DNA of 35,436 nucleotides, from NCBI GenBank assembly GCA_937898635.1, contig CALEJW010000139.1, forward strand, positions 1 to 35,436. Reading direction: 5' to 3'. Positions within the stretch are counted from its first letter, which is position 1; each line of letters begins with the position of its first letter. The position numbers and the translations under genes are program-made. Shown piece by piece: positions 14,676-22,998 of this stretch. The stretch comes from an uncultured Pseudomonadota bacterium (lineage in GTDB: Bacteria > Pseudomonadota > Gammaproteobacteria > Burkholderiales > Usitatibacteraceae). The notes beneath the pieces were generated by a model that had not been told where the DNA came from, made no database searches, and saw nothing but the letters and a program-made list of their open reading frames with translations.

Positions 14676-15604
14676 CGGCGCAGGCAGGCGGCGACGCGCT
14701 CGGCGACGAGCCCGCTCACGCGCTCGTTGGATTCCTGCGTGACCCCGGCGATGTGCGGCGTGAGGATGAGGTTGGGGACGCCCGCGAGCACGCTCGAGGC
14801 GCGCAGCGGCTCCTCGGCGAAGACGTCGAGCGCCGCGCCCGCGAGCCGTCCGGACCCGAGCGCGCGGGCGAGCGCCGCCTCGTCGACGATTCCGCCGCGC
14901 GCGGAGTTGACCAGGATCGCCCCCGGCTTCATGCGCGCGAGCCTCTCCTCGCCGATGAGGCCCCGGGTGGCCGCCACCAGCGGCAGGTGCAGCGAGACCA
15001 CGTCCGCCGCGGCGAGGAGTTCGTCGAGGCCGCGCGGCTCGACGCCCGCTTCGCGCCACGCGGGCGAATCCGCCGCGAGGGCCGGATCGTGGGCGACGAC
15101 GCGCATGCCCAGGGCCAGGGCCTTGGTCGCGGTCACGCGCCCGATGCTGCCGAAACCCACGAGGCCCAGGACCTTGCCCGAGACCTCCCGTCCCTGCGAG
15201 AGCATCTGGCGCGGCCAGCGGCCCGCGGCGACCGCGGCCGTCGAAAGGTAGGCTGCGCCGCGCAGCAGGACCATCGCCATCGCGAGCACGTACTCGGCGA
15301 CCGATTCGGCGTTGGCGCCCACGGCCGGGATGACCTCGATGCCGCGCGCGGCGCAGGCGTCCACGTCGATGTTGTCGAGCCCGACCCCCAGCCGGCCCAC
15401 GACGCGAAGTTGCGAGGCCCCGGCGAGCGCCGCCCCGCGGACCTGGGTCCGGTTGCGCACGATCCACGCCTGCGCCGAATCCAGGGCCTGCGCGAGCGAC
15501 GCCGGATCGTCCACCAGCGTCGGCCGGTAGTCCACGTCGAACTCCTTCGCGAGACCCGCGACGGCGGGGGCATCCATGTTCTCGGAGATGACGATGCGCG
15601 GCAT
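14672..15604 (-). CDS. D-2-hydroxyacid dehydrogenase (3-phosphoglycerate dehydrogenase-like)
   Basis: This 310-residue NAD-dependent enzyme has both halves of the D-2-hydroxyacid dehydrogenase fold. The Rossmann loop G-L-V-G-F-G-S-I-G is at 147-155. The catalytic triad is Arg236 in N-S-A-R-G-G, Glu265 in F-A-E-E-P, and His284 in T-P-H-I-A-G. R-L-G-V-G-L-D-N-I-D (71-80) is typical of the SerA-like branch. It lacks the C-terminal ACT domain of full SerA, so the substrate may be 3-phosphoglycerate or another 2-hydroxy acid such as sulfolactate. It lies downstream of rlmM on the same strand with a 44-nt gap. Start ATG 15604 fits the family's N-terminus. Confidence 0.88.
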   Translation of the reverse strand: MPRIVISENMDAPAVAGLAKEFDVDYRPTLVDDPASLAQALDSAQAWIVRNRTQVRGAALAGASQLRVVGRLGVGLDNIDVDACAARGIEVIPAVGANAESVAEYVLAMAMVLLRGAAYLSTAAVAAGRWPRQMLSQGREVSGKVLGLVGFGSIGRVTATKALALGMRVVAHDPALAADSPAWREAGVEPRGLDELLAAADVVSLHLPLVAATRGLIGEERLARMKPGAILVNSARGGIVDEAALARALGSGRLAGAALDVFAEEPLRASSVLAGVPNLILTPHIAGVTQESNERVSGLVAERVAACLRR

Positions 15605-15648
15605 GGCTCGGGAGGCTCCGGATTGGACCCACGGGGGTCGGGCCGAGT

Positions 15649-16728
15649 CTAGCACGCGACCCGGCGGCTCCCGGCCGAGAGCCAGGCCGTGACCTCCTCG
15701 CGGTCGTGGTAGAGGTGCTTCATGCGCAGGCGGTGGGGCGTGCCGGCGAGCGCCTTCTCCACGATGCCGCGCGCGCGGAGCACCTCCTCCCAGCGCCGCT
15801 TCATCGGGAGCTTCAAGTTCACGATGCACTCCCGGCACCATCCGCGGGCGATCCAGTCCGCGGCGAGGGCGCAGGCGCGCGAGGGGCTCTCCAGCATGTC
15901 GCAGACCATCCAGTCGACCGGCGCCGGCGGCCGGTAGCCCAGGCCGTCCTCGCGGCGGTGCTTCACCTGCCCGGTCTCGAGGAGCGCGGGATCCATCGGG
16001 CCGTTGTCCACGGCGGTCACCATGAGGCCGCGGCGGACGAGCTGCCAGGTCCACCCTCCGGGGGAGGCGCCGAGGTCCACGGCCGTCATGCCCGGGCGAA
16101 GGAGCCTCGCCGCGGCATCGTCCCCGACCAGCACGGCGAACGCCTCGGCGAGCTTGAGCGTCGAGCGCGAGGGCGCCCCGCGGGGCATGCGCAGCCGCGC
16201 GATGCCCATGGGCCAGGGCGAGCTCGCGCCCACGCGGGTGACGCCGACGTGGCAGGCGTCGCCCCCGAGGAAGAAGACGTGCAGCCGCTCGCGCGCGTGA
16301 GGGTCGTCCACGGCGATGCCGGCCCGCTGCAGCCCTCGGCGCAGGTGGGCCTCCAGGGGGCGCACGAGGCTCGCGAGCGCCTTGCCGTCGTTGGTGTCCG
16401 GCGTCTCGAGGAAGAGCTCGCGGAAGGCGTTGCCGAAGCCGCCGGCCGCCGCCACGACGGGCGCCACGCGATCGCCCGCGGCGAGGCCGGCCAGCGCCTC
16501 CCCGCAGCGCACCACCTGGCGCGGGAAGACCGTGCGCGTGCCGTCGAGGCCCTGCGCGAAATCGACGGCGCGCTCCGGATCGTGGGGCTGGAAGAGCGCG
16601 AAGGCGGAATCGGGCTTCGCCCTCACGAAGCCCGGCACGCCCGCCGCGGCCGCGAGCGCCGTGATCTCCTGCGCGCACTCGCGCTCGAAGCCCGCGCGGC
16701 AGTAGGCGAGCAGGCTCGCGGCGCTCAC
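15649..16728 (-). CDS. rlmM: 23S rRNA 2'-O-methyltransferase RlmM (C2498)
   Basis: This 359-residue enzyme methylates the ribose of C2498 in 23S rRNA using SAM before the large subunit is complete. The N-terminal half is a THUMP-like RNA-binding region; the C-terminal half is a Rossmann methyltransferase with D-L-G-A-S-P-G-G-W-T-W-Q-L (218-230), A-V-D-N-G-P-M, D-W-M-V-C-D-M and N-L-K-L-P-M-K-R-R-W, all RlmM signatures. The length matches E. coli RlmM (about 366). The start is GTG 16728, 9 nt after the tatD stop; no clear ribosome site precedes it. Confidence 0.95.
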   Translation of the reverse strand: MSAASLLAYCRAGFERECAQEITALAAAAGVPGFVRAKPDSAFALFQPHDPERAVDFAQGLDGTRTVFPRQVVRCGEALAGLAAGDRVAPVVAAAGGFGNAFRELFLETPDTNDGKALASLVRPLEAHLRRGLQRAGIAVDDPHARERLHVFFLGGDACHVGVTRVGASSPWPMGIARLRMPRGAPSRSTLKLAEAFAVLVGDDAAARLLRPGMTAVDLGASPGGWTWQLVRRGLMVTAVDNGPMDPALLETGQVKHRREDGLGYRPPAPVDWMVCDMLESPSRACALAADWIARGWCRECIVNLKLPMKRRWEEVLRARGIVEKALAGTPHRLRMKHLYHDREEVTAWLSAGSRRVAC

Positions 16729-16737
16729 CGGGCGCGC

Positions 16738-17517
16738 TCAGGGCGCCGGGCGGGCATCGCGGAAGAGGGCGAAGAAGTTCCGGGTGGTCGCCTCGGCCAC
16801 GGCCTGCGCGTCCACGCCCTTCAGCGCCGCGATCTCCTCCGCGACGTGGCGCACGAAGGCGGGCTCGTTGGTGCGGCCGCGGTGCGGGACCGGCGCGAGG
16901 TAGGGGGAATCGGTCTCGACCAGCATGCGCTCGAGCGGGACCTGCCGCGCCACTTCCTTGAGGGCCGCCGCGTTCCTGAAGGTGACGATGCCCGAGAACG
17001 AGATGTGGAAGCCCAGGCCCATCGCCGCCTGCGCCACCTCGAGGGATTCGGTGAAGCAGTGCATCACCCCGCCCACCTCGGCGGCGCCCTCCTCCTCGAG
17101 GATGCGGAGCGTGTCCGCCGCCGCCTCCCGCGTGTGGATCACCAGCGGCTTCGCGCAGGCCTTCGCCGCGCGGATGTGCACGCGGAAGCGCTCGCGCTGC
17201 CAGCCCGTGTCGCCCTCGACCCGGAAGTAGTCGAGCCCGGTCTCGCCGATCGCGACCACCTTGGGGTCGCTCGCGAGCCGCACGAGTTCGTCCACGCCGG
17301 CCTCGCGGCCGTCGCTCGTCTCGTCGGGGTGCACGCCCGCCGTGCACCACAGGTTGGGCCGCGAGTGCGCGATCTCGCGCACGCCCGGAAAGCCCGCGAG
17401 CGTCGTGGAGATCGTGAGCGCGTGCGTCACGCCCCCTTCCGCCATGCGCTCGAGGACGGCGGGAAGCGAGCCGCGAAGCTCCGGGAAATCCAGGTGGCAG
17501 TGGGAATCGACGAGCAT
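16738..17517 (-). CDS. TatD family metal-dependent hydrolase (YcfH-like)
   Basis: The 259-residue TIM-barrel hydrolase starts at ATG 17517. Metal ligands are visible: H6 and H8 in D-S-H-C-H-L-D, Glu in A-I-G-E-T-G-L-D-Y, His in V-I-H-T-R-E-A, His in M-H-C-F-T, and Asp in V-E-T-D-S-P-Y-L-A-P. Family members are DNases or 3'-exonucleases. It lies at the downstream end of the fab–tmk–holB–pilZ block, as ycfH does near holB in E. coli, which supports the YcfH subgroup rather than TatD itself. Confidence 0.93.
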   Translation of the reverse strand: MLVDSHCHLDFPELRGSLPAVLERMAEGGVTHALTISTTLAGFPGVREIAHSRPNLWCTAGVHPDETSDGREAGVDELVRLASDPKVVAIGETGLDYFRVEGDTGWQRERFRVHIRAAKACAKPLVIHTREAAADTLRILEEEGAAEVGGVMHCFTESLEVAQAAMGLGFHISFSGIVTFRNAAALKEVARQVPLERMLVETDSPYLAPVPHRGRTNEPAFVRHVAEEIAALKGVDAQAVAEATTRNFFALFRDARPAP

Positions 17518-17555
17518 GGCGCCATTCTACCGGCGCGACGCCGCGGGTCGCGGCG

Positions 17556-17924
17556 CTAGAGGGTGTGCGTCGGCCGCGAGGATTGCAGCGCGCCGGCGAG
17601 GAGTCCCTCGACGCGCTTCTTCAACTCGCGGCAGGTCTCGGTGTCGGGCAGCTGCACGCCGATGCCCTGCGGCCGGTTGCTGGCGGCGTGGGCGGGGTTG
17701 ACCCACGCCACGTGCCCCTGGATGGGGATCTTCGCGCTGTCGTCCAGGAGCGACAGGAGCACCAGCACTTCCTCGCCCAGGCTGTGCTCGCGGGTGCTCG
17801 GCACGAAGATGCCGCCGCCGCGCAGCAGCGGGATCCATGCGGCGTAGAGCGCGGCCTTCGACCGGATCACGAGGGAGAAGACCCCGGGCCGAGCGATCGC
17901 CGGATCGTGTGCGATGTCGTTCAT
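17556..17924 (-). CDS. pilZ: Type IV pilus protein PilZ
   Basis: This 122-residue PilZ-fold protein begins 3 nt after holB, the same position as pilZ in Pseudomonas. Landmarks include F-S-L-V-I-R-S-K-A-A-L-Y-A-A-W-I-P, G-G-G-I-F-V-P, K-I-P-I-Q-G-H-V-A-W-V-N-P, G-I-G-V-Q-L and the ending R-P-T-H-T-L, close to the PilZ ending R-P-T-H-T-M. The RxxxR and (D/N)xSxxG motifs needed for cyclic-di-GMP binding are absent, as in the founding PilZ, which works in pilus assembly through protein partners (FimX, PilB) rather than by binding the nucleotide. No other pilus genes are in the window. Confidence 0.93.
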   Translation of the reverse strand: MNDIAHDPAIARPGVFSLVIRSKAALYAAWIPLLRGGGIFVPSTREHSLGEEVLVLLSLLDDSAKIPIQGHVAWVNPAHAASNRPQGIGVQLPDTETCRELKKRVEGLLAGALQSSRPTHTL

Positions 17925-17927
17925 GGC

Positions 17928-18884
17928 TCAGGCAAGTGTGGCGCGATTGTAGGCCATCATCAAGTGCTCCGCCACGAGGCGCGCGTTGAGCGGATGGGAG
18001 GCGAGCCGGCGCGCCTCGACCAGCTCGCGGTCGAGCGCGAGGAGCCTCTCGAGACGCGCCCGGCGCGCCTTCGCCCGCAGCGCCGGCACGGCGTCCACGT
18101 GATGGCGCGGCTCGCCCGCGCTCTTCAGCCGCACGAGGTCGTGCACCCAGGTCTGCATCACGAAGAGCGTGCGCTCGAGCGAGGTCCGGTCGAACCCCGT
18201 CGCGAACGCGAGGGCGCGCGCGCCCTCGGGCCGCGAGAGCTCCGTGACGACCTTGCGCCGCCACTCGGTTTCCTCGGGCTGCGCGAGCGCGGCGGCGAGC
18301 AGGGGCGCGCCACCCGCGAGGGCGAGGGCGAGCTCCGGCTCCCGCACGCCCGCGGCCGCGAGCCAGGTCCGCGCCTCGCCGGGCGGGGGCGCGCGCAGCG
18401 GCACGGGCTCGCAGCGGCTGCGGATCGTCGCGAGGAGCCGCGTCGGGCGGTCGCTCACGAGCACGATGGCGGTCGCGGGCGGGGGCTCCTCCAGGGTCTT
18501 CAGCAGCGCGTTGGCCGCCGCCGGCTGCAGCGCCTGCGCGGGATGCATGACGATGACGCGGTGCCCGGCGCGGTGCGTGGTGAGGGAGACGAACTCGCGG
18601 ATCGCGCGCACCTGCTCGATGCGGATGACGAGGCTCTTCTTCCCCGCCTCCTTGCCCGCGGCCTCGCCCTCGTCCTCTTCCGCGGACTCCGGGACGATCT
18701 CGCGGTAGTCGGGATGGTTGCCCTGGCCGAACCAGTGGCAGGACGGGCACTGGCCGCAGGCGAGGAGGTCGATCGGCGACTCGCACAGGAGGCTCGCCGC
18801 GAACGCGCGCGCGAAGTCCACCTTGCCGATCCCGGCTCGCCCGGAGACGAGCAACGCGTGCGGCAGGCGGGCCCGCCGCGCCAT
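17928..18884 (-). CDS. holB: DNA polymerase III delta' subunit
   Basis: HolB is part of the clamp loader of DNA polymerase III. From ATG 18884 the protein has 318 residues: a P-loop-like G-R-A-G-I-G-K (15-21), four zinc-ligand cysteines (34, 43, 46, 49 in C-G-Q-C-P-S-C), H-P-D-Y, then A-A-A-N-A-L-L-K-T-L-E-E-P-P and the S-R-C sensor. The same frame stays open upstream and encodes P-W-H-R-E-P-L-A-R-L, which matches the conserved N-terminus of HolB proteins, so the true start may be CTG 18926 overlapping the tmk stop. An acidic, Gly/Lys-containing insert (about 65-82) is unusual. Confidence 0.93.
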   Translation of the reverse strand: MARRARLPHALLVSGRAGIGKVDFARAFAASLLCESPIDLLACGQCPSCHWFGQGNHPDYREIVPESAEEDEGEAAGKEAGKKSLVIRIEQVRAIREFVSLTTHRAGHRVIVMHPAQALQPAAANALLKTLEEPPPATAIVLVSDRPTRLLATIRSRCEPVPLRAPPPGEARTWLAAAGVREPELALALAGGAPLLAAALAQPEETEWRRKVVTELSRPEGARALAFATGFDRTSLERTLFVMQTWVHDLVRLKSAGEPRHHVDAVPALRAKARRARLERLLALDRELVEARRLASHPLNARLVAEHLMMAYNRATLA

Positions 18885-18922
18885 CAGTCGCGCGAGGGGC
18901 TCGCGATGCCAGGGCGCCGCGC

Positions 18923-19540
18923 TCAGGGGAAGGTCTCCGCGAAGGATGCCGCGAGCCTCGCACGCACCTCGTCGAGCGTGCCGGAGGCGTCCACGACGCG
19001 CATGCGCCGCGGCTCCCCGCGGGCGCGCTCCAGGTAGGCCTCGCGCACGCGGCGGAAGAAGTCCTCCGCCTCGCGCTCGAACTTGTCCGGCGCGCGGCTC
19101 TGGGCGCGCTGTCGTTCGTAGGCGAGTGCCGGATCGAGGTCGAAGAGGAAGGTCGCATCCGGGTCGCGTCCCGGGTGCACGAGCGAGGCCAGCGTGCGGA
19201 AGACGCCCCGGTCGAGGCCGCGTCCGCCGCACTGGTAGGCGAAGGTCGCGTCGCTGAAGCGGTCCGAGAGAACCCAGGCGCCGCGCGCGAGGGCGGGCTC
19301 GATCACGCGCACGAGGTGCTCGCGGCGCGCGGCGAACATGAGGAGCGCTTCCGTCGTGCCCTCCATGGGCTCGTGCAGCACGAGCTCGCGAAGCTTCTCG
19401 CCCAGGGGCGTGCCGCCGGGCTCGCGGGTGAGGACGACCTCGGCGCCCCGCGCGCGGATCGCCGAGGCGAGATAGTCCAGGTGCGAGGTCTTCCCCGCCC
19501 CGTCGATGCCCTCCACCGTGATGAATTTCGCGCCCTTCAT
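18923..19540 (-). CDS. tmk: Thymidylate kinase
   Basis: This 205-residue enzyme phosphorylates dTMP to dTDP with ATP. The P-loop G-I-D-G-A-G-K-T lies at 11-18, followed by T-R-E-P-G-G-T-P-L-G-E, the D-R-F-S-D-A-T-F-A-Y-Q motif and F-L-F-D-L-D. ATG 19540 overlaps the mltG stop as ATGA and has GGGGAG upstream, so translation is coupled. Standard family length. Confidence 0.97.
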   Translation of the reverse strand: MKGAKFITVEGIDGAGKTSHLDYLASAIRARGAEVVLTREPGGTPLGEKLRELVLHEPMEGTTEALLMFAARREHLVRVIEPALARGAWVLSDRFSDATFAYQCGGRGLDRGVFRTLASLVHPGRDPDATFLFDLDPALAYERQRAQSRAPDKFEREAEDFFRRVREAYLERARGEPRRMRVVDASGTLDEVRARLAASFAETFP

Positions 19541-20535
19541 GGTCTCCCCAGCTGGTATTTTGCCACCGCCCGGTTGTGCTCCTCGAGCGTGCGCGAGAAA
19601 TGGTGCGTGCCGTCGCCGCGTCCCACGAAGTACAGGTACGGCGTCTGCGCGGGCCTTGTCGCCGCCGCGAGCGACGCCTCGCCGGGCATCGCGATCGGCG
19701 TGGGCGGCAGCCCGTCGCGCGTGTAGGTGTTCCACGGCGTGTCGGCGAGGAGGTCGCGCTTGCGGATGTTGCCGTCGAAGCGCTCGCCCACGCCGTAGAT
19801 CACCGTGGGGTCCGCCTGCAGGCGCATGCCCAGGCGCAGCCGGTTCACGAACACCGAGGCGATCGTGGGCCGCTCGGCCGTCCGGCCCGACTCCTTCTCG
19901 ATGATCGAGGCGAGGATGAGCGCCTCGTAGGGGCTCGCGAGGGGCAGCGCGGGATCGCGCGAGGCCCACGCGCGCGCGAGCCGCCGCGCCATCTCGGCGT
20001 GCGCCCGCTTGAGGATCTCCACGTCCGTGGCGCCCGCGTGGAAGCGGTAGGTGTCGGGAAAGAAGAGCCCCTCGAGGGCCGCCTCCTGCACCCCGAGCGC
20101 CGCGCGCACCTGCTCCGCGCCGAGCCCGTCCAGCGTTGCGCGCACGTGAGGGTGCGAGCGCATCTGCGCCATCCACTGCCTGAGCGTCGTGCCCTCCACG
20201 AAGGCGATCTCGATCGGCAGGGCGTCCCCCGAGGCGAGCTTGTCCAGGAGCTGGAGAGGCGTGATCGGCGCGGCGATCCGGTAGGTCCCGGCCTTCACGG
20301 ACCCCGCCTTGCCGAGCGCTCGCCCGAGGATCCAGAACGAATGGGGCTCGTCGAGCAGCCCCTCCTCCGCGAGGTTCCTCGCGACGGTCTTCAGGCTCGC
20401 CCCGCCCTTCACGGTGAAGTCGAAGGGCACGCGCGGCGGCTCCAGCGGCCGCAGGCAGAACCACGCCGTCCACGCTGTCGCGGCGAGGAGCGCCGCGGCC
20501 GCGGCCGCCAGCGCGAGCCTAGGCGCCGCGCGCAT
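19537..20535 (-). CDS. mltG: Endolytic murein transglycosylase MltG (YceG)
   Basis: The 332-residue inner-membrane enzyme cuts nascent glycan strands of peptidoglycan. Residues 5-27 form a signal anchor. A LysM-like region (about 38-105) precedes the YceG domain with E-G-L-F-F-P-D-T-Y and the catalytic motif I-I-E-K-E-S with Glu213, followed by V-F-V-N-R-L, L-Q-A-D-P-T-V-I-Y-G, W-N-T-Y and G-L-P-P-T-P-I. The start overlaps the end of pabC by 17 nt, the usual pabC–mltG–tmk order. Confidence 0.96.
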   Translation of the reverse strand: MRAAPRLALAAAAAALLAATAWTAWFCLRPLEPPRVPFDFTVKGGASLKTVARNLAEEGLLDEPHSFWILGRALGKAGSVKAGTYRIAAPITPLQLLDKLASGDALPIEIAFVEGTTLRQWMAQMRSHPHVRATLDGLGAEQVRAALGVQEAALEGLFFPDTYRFHAGATDVEILKRAHAEMARRLARAWASRDPALPLASPYEALILASIIEKESGRTAERPTIASVFVNRLRLGMRLQADPTVIYGVGERFDGNIRKRDLLADTPWNTYTRDGLPPTPIAMPGEASLAAATRPAQTPYLYFVGRGDGTHHFSRTLEEHNRAVAKYQLGRP

Positions 20536-21340
20536 CGTCTTCCTCGATGAGGCGCCGCAGCCGCAGCGCCACCGGCCCGGGCGCCCAGCGCCAGTCGTCG
20601 AGGGCCGCGACCGGCCAGAGGCCGATCACGCTGTTGGTGAGGAAGACCTCGTCGGCATCGCGCAGCTCCGCGAAGGCCACGTCGCGAACCTCGCAGGCCA
20701 CGCCCGCGGCGCCGGCAAGGTCGAGCACGCGCGCGCGCTGCGCACCCTCCACGCCACAGCGCGTGAGCAGCGGGGTCGCGAGCCTTCCGCGGGAGACGAG
20801 GAAGACGTTGCTCATGGTGCCTTCGACCAGCCGGCCCTCCGGGTCGGCGAGCAGCCCCTCGCGGATGCCCGGGTCGCGCCATTCCGCGCGCGCGAGGACG
20901 TTCTCGAGGCGGTTGAGCGACTTCACGCCCGCGAGCCGCGGCTGGATCGCGAGCGCGAGGTCGCAGCGGCGGACGCGCACGCCGTCGCGCTCCGCCTCGG
21001 GCGCCGGCGGCGGCGGCGGATAGGCCGCGACGATCCGCGTGGGCGCCTCGTCGCCGGCGATCGCGTAGCCGCGTCCCGAGGCTCCGCGCGTGACGATCAC
21101 CTTCACCACCGCGTCGCCGCCGGCCGCCTTGCCGATCTCCTCGGCGAGGAGCGTGCCGTCGGGGCAATCGAGCCCGATCCGGGCGCAGTCGCGCCGCAGC
21201 AGCTCGTGGTGGCGCCGCCAGTTGAGCGCGCGGCCGGACCGGGCGAGGAGCGTGCGGAAGACGCCGTCGCCGTAGGCGAGGCCCCGGTCGCCCGCGCCGA
21301 CCGACTGCGCGGGCCAGCCGTTCACGAGGAAGGTGGCCAT
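20519..21340 (-). CDS. pabC: Aminodeoxychorismate lyase
   Basis: This 273-residue PLP enzyme converts 4-amino-4-deoxychorismate to p-aminobenzoate and pyruvate in folate synthesis. Fold-type IV features are G-D-R-G-L-A-Y-G-D-G-V-F, the PLP-lysine Lys140 in G-V-K-S-L-N-R-L-E-N-V-L, and G-T-M-S-N-V-F that binds the phosphate. ATG 21340 lies 29 nt downstream of the fabF stop. The context fabF–pabC–mltG is conserved, which favours PabC over branched-chain or D-amino-acid aminotransferases. Confidence 0.94.
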   Translation of the reverse strand: MATFLVNGWPAQSVGAGDRGLAYGDGVFRTLLARSGRALNWRRHHELLRRDCARIGLDCPDGTLLAEEIGKAAGGDAVVKVIVTRGASGRGYAIAGDEAPTRIVAAYPPPPPAPEAERDGVRVRRCDLALAIQPRLAGVKSLNRLENVLARAEWRDPGIREGLLADPEGRLVEGTMSNVFLVSRGRLATPLLTRCGVEGAQRARVLDLAGAAGVACEVRDVAFAELRDADEVFLTNSVIGLWPVAALDDWRWAPGPVALRLRRLIEEDDARGA

Positions 21341-21369
21341 CGGGGGCGCCGGGCCGCTGGCCGTCCGGG

Positions 21370-22605
21370 CTAGCGCAGGCGCCGGAACGCGAGCGTCCCG
21401 TTCGTGCCCCCGAACCCGAAGGAGTTGGAGAGCGCCACCTCGATCGGCATCTCGCGCGCCGTGCCGGGCACGTAGTCCAGGTCGCAGGCCGGGTCGGGAT
21501 TGGCGAGGTTGATCGTGGGCGGCGACACCTGGTGGTGGATCGCGAGGACCGTGATGAGCGCCTCGACCCCGCCGGCGGCCCCGAGGAGGTGGCCGTGCAT
21601 GGACTTCGTGGAGTTCACCGCGAGGCGCTTCGCGTGGTCGCCGAACGCCGCCTTCACCGCCGCGGTCTCGTTGGCGTCGCCCAGGGGCGTGGAGGTGCCG
21701 TGGGCGTTCAGGTACTGGACCTCGTCCGGGTTGATCGACCCGTTGCGAAGGGCCGCGAGCATGGCCCGGCGCGGGCCGTCCATGTCCGGGGCCGTGATGT
21801 GATTCGCGTCGGCGCTCATGCCCATGCCGGCGAGCTCGCAATAGATGCGCGCGCCGCGCTTGCGGGCGTGCTCGTAGTCCTCCAGCACGAGGATGCCCGC
21901 GCCCTCGCCGAGCACGAACCCGTCGCGGTCGCGGTCGAAGGGGCGCGAGGCGGCGGCGGGGTCGTCGTTTCGCTCGGAGAGCGCCTTGAGCGAGCAGAAG
22001 CCGCCCATGCCGGACATGCAGATGGTGGCCTCGGTCCCGCCCGCGATCATGACGTCCGCGTCGCCGTACTCGATGAGGCGCCCGGCCTCGCCCACGCAGT
22101 GCGAGCTCGTCGTGCAGGCCGACACCATCGACACGTTCGGCCCCTTGGCGCCGAACTGGATCGAGATGAGCCCGGCCACCATGTTGATGATGGAGCCGGG
22201 AACGAAGAAGGGAGAGATGCGCCGCGGGCCCTTGGCGCCCATCTCGAGGATGTTGTCCTCGATCATCGGCAGCCCGCCGATGCCCGAGCCCACGATGACG
22301 CCCGTGCGCTCCGCGTTCGCGGCGTCGATCGCGAGGGCGGCGTCCTCGAGCGCCATCTTCGTGGCGGCGATGCCGTAGTGGATGAAGGTGTCGGAGCGCC
22401 GGGCTTCCTTGGGCGACATCCACTGGACGGGGTCGAAGCCCTTCACCTCGGCCGCGATCCGCGTCGAGAGCGCGGCCGCGTCGAACTTGGTGATGGGCCC
22501 CACGCCGCTCACGCCATGGACGAGGTTGTCCCAGGCCTGGGCGATTCCGGTGCCGATGGGGGAAACGATGCCAAGGCCGGTGACGACGACACGGCGTTTG
22601 GTCAT
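21370..22605 (-). CDS. fabF: Beta-ketoacyl-ACP synthase II
   Basis: The 411-residue condensing enzyme extends acyl-ACP with malonyl-ACP. Active-site residues are Cys164 in S-A-C-T-T-S-S, His302 in N-A-H-G-T-S-T-P-L-G-D, Lys334 and His339 in K-S-M-H-G-H-L-L-G-A-A-G. The C-terminal F-G-F-G-G-T-N is typical. The start ATG 22605 has GGAG eight bases upstream. An 88-nt gap with stem-loops separates it from acpP. Confidence 0.98.
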   Translation of the reverse strand: MTKRRVVVTGLGIVSPIGTGIAQAWDNLVHGVSGVGPITKFDAAALSTRIAAEVKGFDPVQWMSPKEARRSDTFIHYGIAATKMALEDAALAIDAANAERTGVIVGSGIGGLPMIEDNILEMGAKGPRRISPFFVPGSIINMVAGLISIQFGAKGPNVSMVSACTTSSHCVGEAGRLIEYGDADVMIAGGTEATICMSGMGGFCSLKALSERNDDPAAASRPFDRDRDGFVLGEGAGILVLEDYEHARKRGARIYCELAGMGMSADANHITAPDMDGPRRAMLAALRNGSINPDEVQYLNAHGTSTPLGDANETAAVKAAFGDHAKRLAVNSTKSMHGHLLGAAGGVEALITVLAIHHQVSPPTINLANPDPACDLDYVPGTAREMPIEVALSNSFGFGGTNGTLAFRRLR

Positions 22606-22643
22606 GGTGTCGCTCCGGGAAGTTGCGGGGGGCGGATGCTGAC

Positions 22644-22687
22644 GGGGGCCGGCAGGGCGGCCCCCGGGTGATGCGGGGCCGGGCCCC
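22644..22687 (-). other. Two stem-loops in the acpP–fabF intergenic mRNA
   Basis: GGGGGCCG (22644-22651) and CGGCCCCC (22658-22665) form a perfect 8-bp stem with a 6-nt loop. GGGGC/GCCCC (22675-22687) forms a second, 5-bp hairpin directly after the acpP stop. Neither has a U-tract in the direction of transcription, so they look like 3'-end stabilisers or partial attenuators for acpP mRNA rather than terminators. Confidence 0.55.
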
Positions 22688-22693
22688 GGGGGC

Positions 22694-22933
22694 CTACTGC
22701 TTGAGGTGCGCCTTCACGTAGTCGATGGCCTGCTGGACGTTCGTGATCTTCTCGGCTTCCTCGTCGGGAATCTCGCACTCGAACTCCTCCTCCAGGGCCA
22801 TCACCAGCTCGACGTTGTCGAGGGAATCGGCGCCAAGGTCCTCGACGAACGAGGATTCGTTCTTCACGTCGGCTTCAGCCACGCCGAGCTGCTCGGCAAC
22901 GATCTTCTTGACGCGCGCTTCAATGTTTTCCAT
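22694..22933 (-). CDS. acpP: Acyl carrier protein
   Basis: The 79-residue acidic, helical carrier bears acyl chains on 4'-phosphopantetheine attached to Ser37 in G-A-D-S-L-D-N-V-E-L. Length and sequence are standard. ATG 22933 follows GGAGGA. It lies between fabG and fabF and appears to have its own promoter at 22986-22994. Confidence 0.99.
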   Translation of the reverse strand: MENIEARVKKIVAEQLGVAEADVKNESSFVEDLGADSLDNVELVMALEEEFECEIPDEEAEKITNVQQAIDYVKAHLKQ

Positions 22934-22959
22934 CTGGATCCTCCACTGTTATTCGGGAC

Positions 22960-22975
22960 TTCGCGAGAGCGCGAA
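22960..22975 (-). other. 5'-end stem-loop of the predicted acpP transcript
   Basis: TTCGCG (22960-22965) and CGCGAA (22970-22975) pair with a 4-nt loop. A transcript starting near 22979 would carry this hairpin within its first few bases, preceded by a run of U, an arrangement expected to protect the mRNA from 5'-dependent RNase E attack. Confidence 0.5.
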
Positions 22976-22985
22976 AAAACGGCGC

Positions 22986-22994
22986 ATTTTACCA
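22986..22994 (-). promoter_or_regulatory. Extended -10 promoter for acpP
   Basis: On the minus strand TGG-TAAAAT (22994-22986) is an extended -10 (TGnTATAAT with one mismatch). No -35 is evident, as expected for this class. The start would be near 22979, about 46 nt before acpP. Confidence 0.5.
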
Positions 22995-22998
22995 CACG

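Noticed and set aside
15605..15648. Possible RNA gene in the short gap upstream of the hydroxyacid dehydrogenase
   Set aside because: Only 44 nt, with no stem-loop or tRNA-like structure.
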